Source: an uncultured Coriobacteriaceae bacterium
Lineage (GTDB): Bacteria; Actinomycetota; Coriobacteriia; Coriobacteriales; Atopobiaceae
NCBI GenBank assembly: GCA_900552935.1
Contig: USBN01000037.1
Location: 1-14,188 of the forward strand
Direction: 5' to 3'
Length of the DNA stretch: 14,188 bases
The notes beneath the pieces are model-generated. The model had not been told where the DNA came from and did not search any database. It saw nothing but the letters and a program-made list of their open reading frames with translations. The position numbers and the translations under genes are program-made. Numbering within the stretch: the stretch's first letter is position 1; every line of letters begins with the position of its first letter. Of this stretch, positions 13,070 to 14,188 are shown in pieces.

Positions 13070-14188
13070 CTACTCCTCGAACTGGGAGTTATAGAGCTCC
13101 GCGTAGAAGCCGTTCTTCGCAAGTAGCTCCTCGTGCGAGCCTCGCTCGACGATGTCGCCATCACGAAGGACGAGGATCGTGTCCGCGCCCTTGATCGTAG
13201 AGAGCCTGTGAGCGATTACGAAGCTCGTGCGGCCCTGCATGAGCGCGTCCATGGCCTGTTGGATGCGGACCTCGGTGCGCGTGTCGACGTTCGAGGTCGC
13301 CTCGTCGAGGATGAGGGCGGGCCTGTCGGCGAGGAACGCGCGGGCAATCGTCACGAGCTGGCGCTGGCCCTGGGAGAGGTTCGTGCCCTCCTCGTTGATC
13401 ATGAAATCATAGCCACCGGCGAGGGTGTGGATGAAATGGTCGCAGCGGGCCGCACGTGCGGCAGCCTCCACCTCGGCATCCGTGGCGTCGGGGCGGCCAT
13501 AGCGAATGTTCTCGCGGATCGTGCCGTTGAACAGCCACGTATCCTGGAGCACCATCGCGAACTGCTCGCGAAGCGCCGCGCGGTCCCAGTCGCGGACGTC
13601 GACGCCATCGACGCGCAGGCTGCCGCCGTCGACGTCATAGAAGCGCTGGAGCAGCTTGATGAGCGTGGTCTTGCCGGCGCCCGTGGGACCCACGATGGCC
13701 ACGGTCTGGCCTGGCTCGGCCGTGCAGGAAAAGTCGTGGATGATCGTCTTCTCGGGGTCATAGCCAAACTTGACGTGGTCGAACTCCACGAGGCCGTCGC
13801 GCTTCTCGGGAATCTGGGGATCGGCGGAAAGCTCCTCCTCGGGAGCGGCGAGGAACTCGAAGACACGCTCGGTGGCGGCGGCCATCGACTGCATCGTGTT
13901 GCTCACGTTGGCGAGCTGCTGCACGGGCTGCGTGAAGTTGCGCACGTACTGGATGAAGCTCTGGATGTCGCCGGGGGTGGCGCTTCCGGTGAGCGCGAGC
14001 TGCGCGCCCACGACGACCACGGCCACGTAGCCGGCGTTACTCACGAGGCTCATCAGCGGGATCATGAGGCCGGAGAGGAACTGCGAGCGCCAGCCGGAGA
14101 TGAACAGGCGGTCGTTCTTCTCGTCGAACTCCCTCACAGCGGCATCGGCGCGGTCGAACACCTGAATGACGTTCTGGCCGGCGAAGTC
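13070..14188 (-). CDS. ABC exporter, fused membrane/ATPase subunit (5' partial)
   Basis: The frame is open to the window edge: codons above GTG 14161 continue as DFAGQNVIQ, so the gene starts outside and 372 C-terminal residues are seen. Residues 1-120 are the end of a type I exporter membrane domain (GQNVIQVFDR loop, then a hydrophobic segment near 45-70). The ATPase domain has Walker A GPTGAGKT (167-174), the Q-loop VLQDTWLF (213-220), the signature LSQGQ (271-275), Walker B ALILDE (291-296), the D-loop SNVDT (299-303) and the H-loop H327. LSQGQ in place of LSGGQ, with SNVD, is common in one subunit of heterodimeric multidrug-type exporters (LmrCD/TM287-288-like), so a partner gene is expected just upstream (beyond 14188). 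Substrate cannot be told. Confidence 0.95.
   Translation of the reverse strand, partial: DFAGQNVIQVFDRADAAVREFDEKNDRLFISGWRSQFLSGLMIPLMSLVSNAGYVAVVVVGAQLALTGSATPGDIQSFIQYVRNFTQPVQQLANVSNTMQSMAAATERVFEFLAAPEEELSADPQIPEKRDGLVEFDHVKFGYDPEKTIIHDFSCTAEPGQTVAIVGPTGAGKTTLIKLLQRFYDVDGGSLRVDGVDVRDWDRAALREQFAMVLQDTWLFNGTIRENIRYGRPDATDAEVEAAARAARCDHFIHTLAGGYDFMINEEGTNLSQGQRQLVTIARAFLADRPALILDEATSNVDTRTEVRIQQAMDALMQGRTSFVIAHRLSTIKGADTILVLRDGDIVERGSHEELLAKNGFYAELYNSQFEE

Noticed and set aside
13070..14161. ABC gene starting at GTG 14161
   Set aside because: The frame stays open to the window edge with family-like sequence (FAGQNVIQVFDR), and a full exporter needs about 200 more residues of membrane domain.
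1..14188. CRISPR array, insertion sequence, prophage, toxin-antitoxin or defence genes
   Set aside because: No regularly spaced repeats, transposase or integrase motifs or terminal repeats were seen; nearly all bases belong to conserved housekeeping genes.

Overview
The window is 14.2 kb of high-GC bacterial chromosome filled almost entirely with housekeeping genes. The gene order sepIVA-like/DUF177/rpmF/plsX/rnc/smc/ftsY/ffh on the minus strand is typical of Actinobacteria. The GC-rich codon usage, the absence of fpg between rnc and smc, and the companion genes (P1-family peptidase, Cof-type HAD) suggest a coriobacterium (class Coriobacteriia, for example Olsenella/Atopobium relatives). That placement is inference from protein style and order, not a measured phylogeny.

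Layout. (1) Positions 1-3411, plus strand: the 3' end of an RlmD/TrmA-family rRNA/tRNA uracil-5-methyltransferase, a DJ-1/PfpI-family protein, Maf nucleotide pyrophosphatase, a P1 (S58) family peptidase and a Cof-type HAD phosphatase. These are tightly spaced and look like a small maintenance/sanitation operon. It ends in a strong hairpin terminator at 3416-3467. (2) Positions 3489-12764, minus strand, read from right to left: a DivIVA-like coiled-coil protein in the position of mycobacterial SepIVA, DUF177/YceD, ribosomal protein L32, PlsX, RNase III, Smc, FtsY and Ffh. This run couples ribosome synthesis, phospholipid synthesis, RNA processing, chromosome organisation and the two SRP GTPases. 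It is punctuated by a perfect terminator after rpmF (11341-11371), so plsX-rnc-smc-ftsY-ffh is probably a separate transcription unit. (3) Positions 13070-14188, minus strand: the C-terminal part of an ABC exporter cut by the window edge, followed by its own strong terminator.

The most notable observation is that smc is split by a single net +1 frameshift near 7480, just after the hinge domain. Both halves are otherwise intact, and removing one base would give a normal 1189-residue Smc. A long, nearly perfect inverted repeat upstream of plsX (11286-11319) is not explained as a terminator and is a candidate operator or RNA structure. A second hairpin lies just upstream of rnc. rpmF was found by reading the minus strand directly, because it is only 59 codons.

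I see no CRISPR array, mobile element, phage, tRNA or rRNA gene, defence island or biosynthetic cluster. No clearly novel multi-gene system is present.
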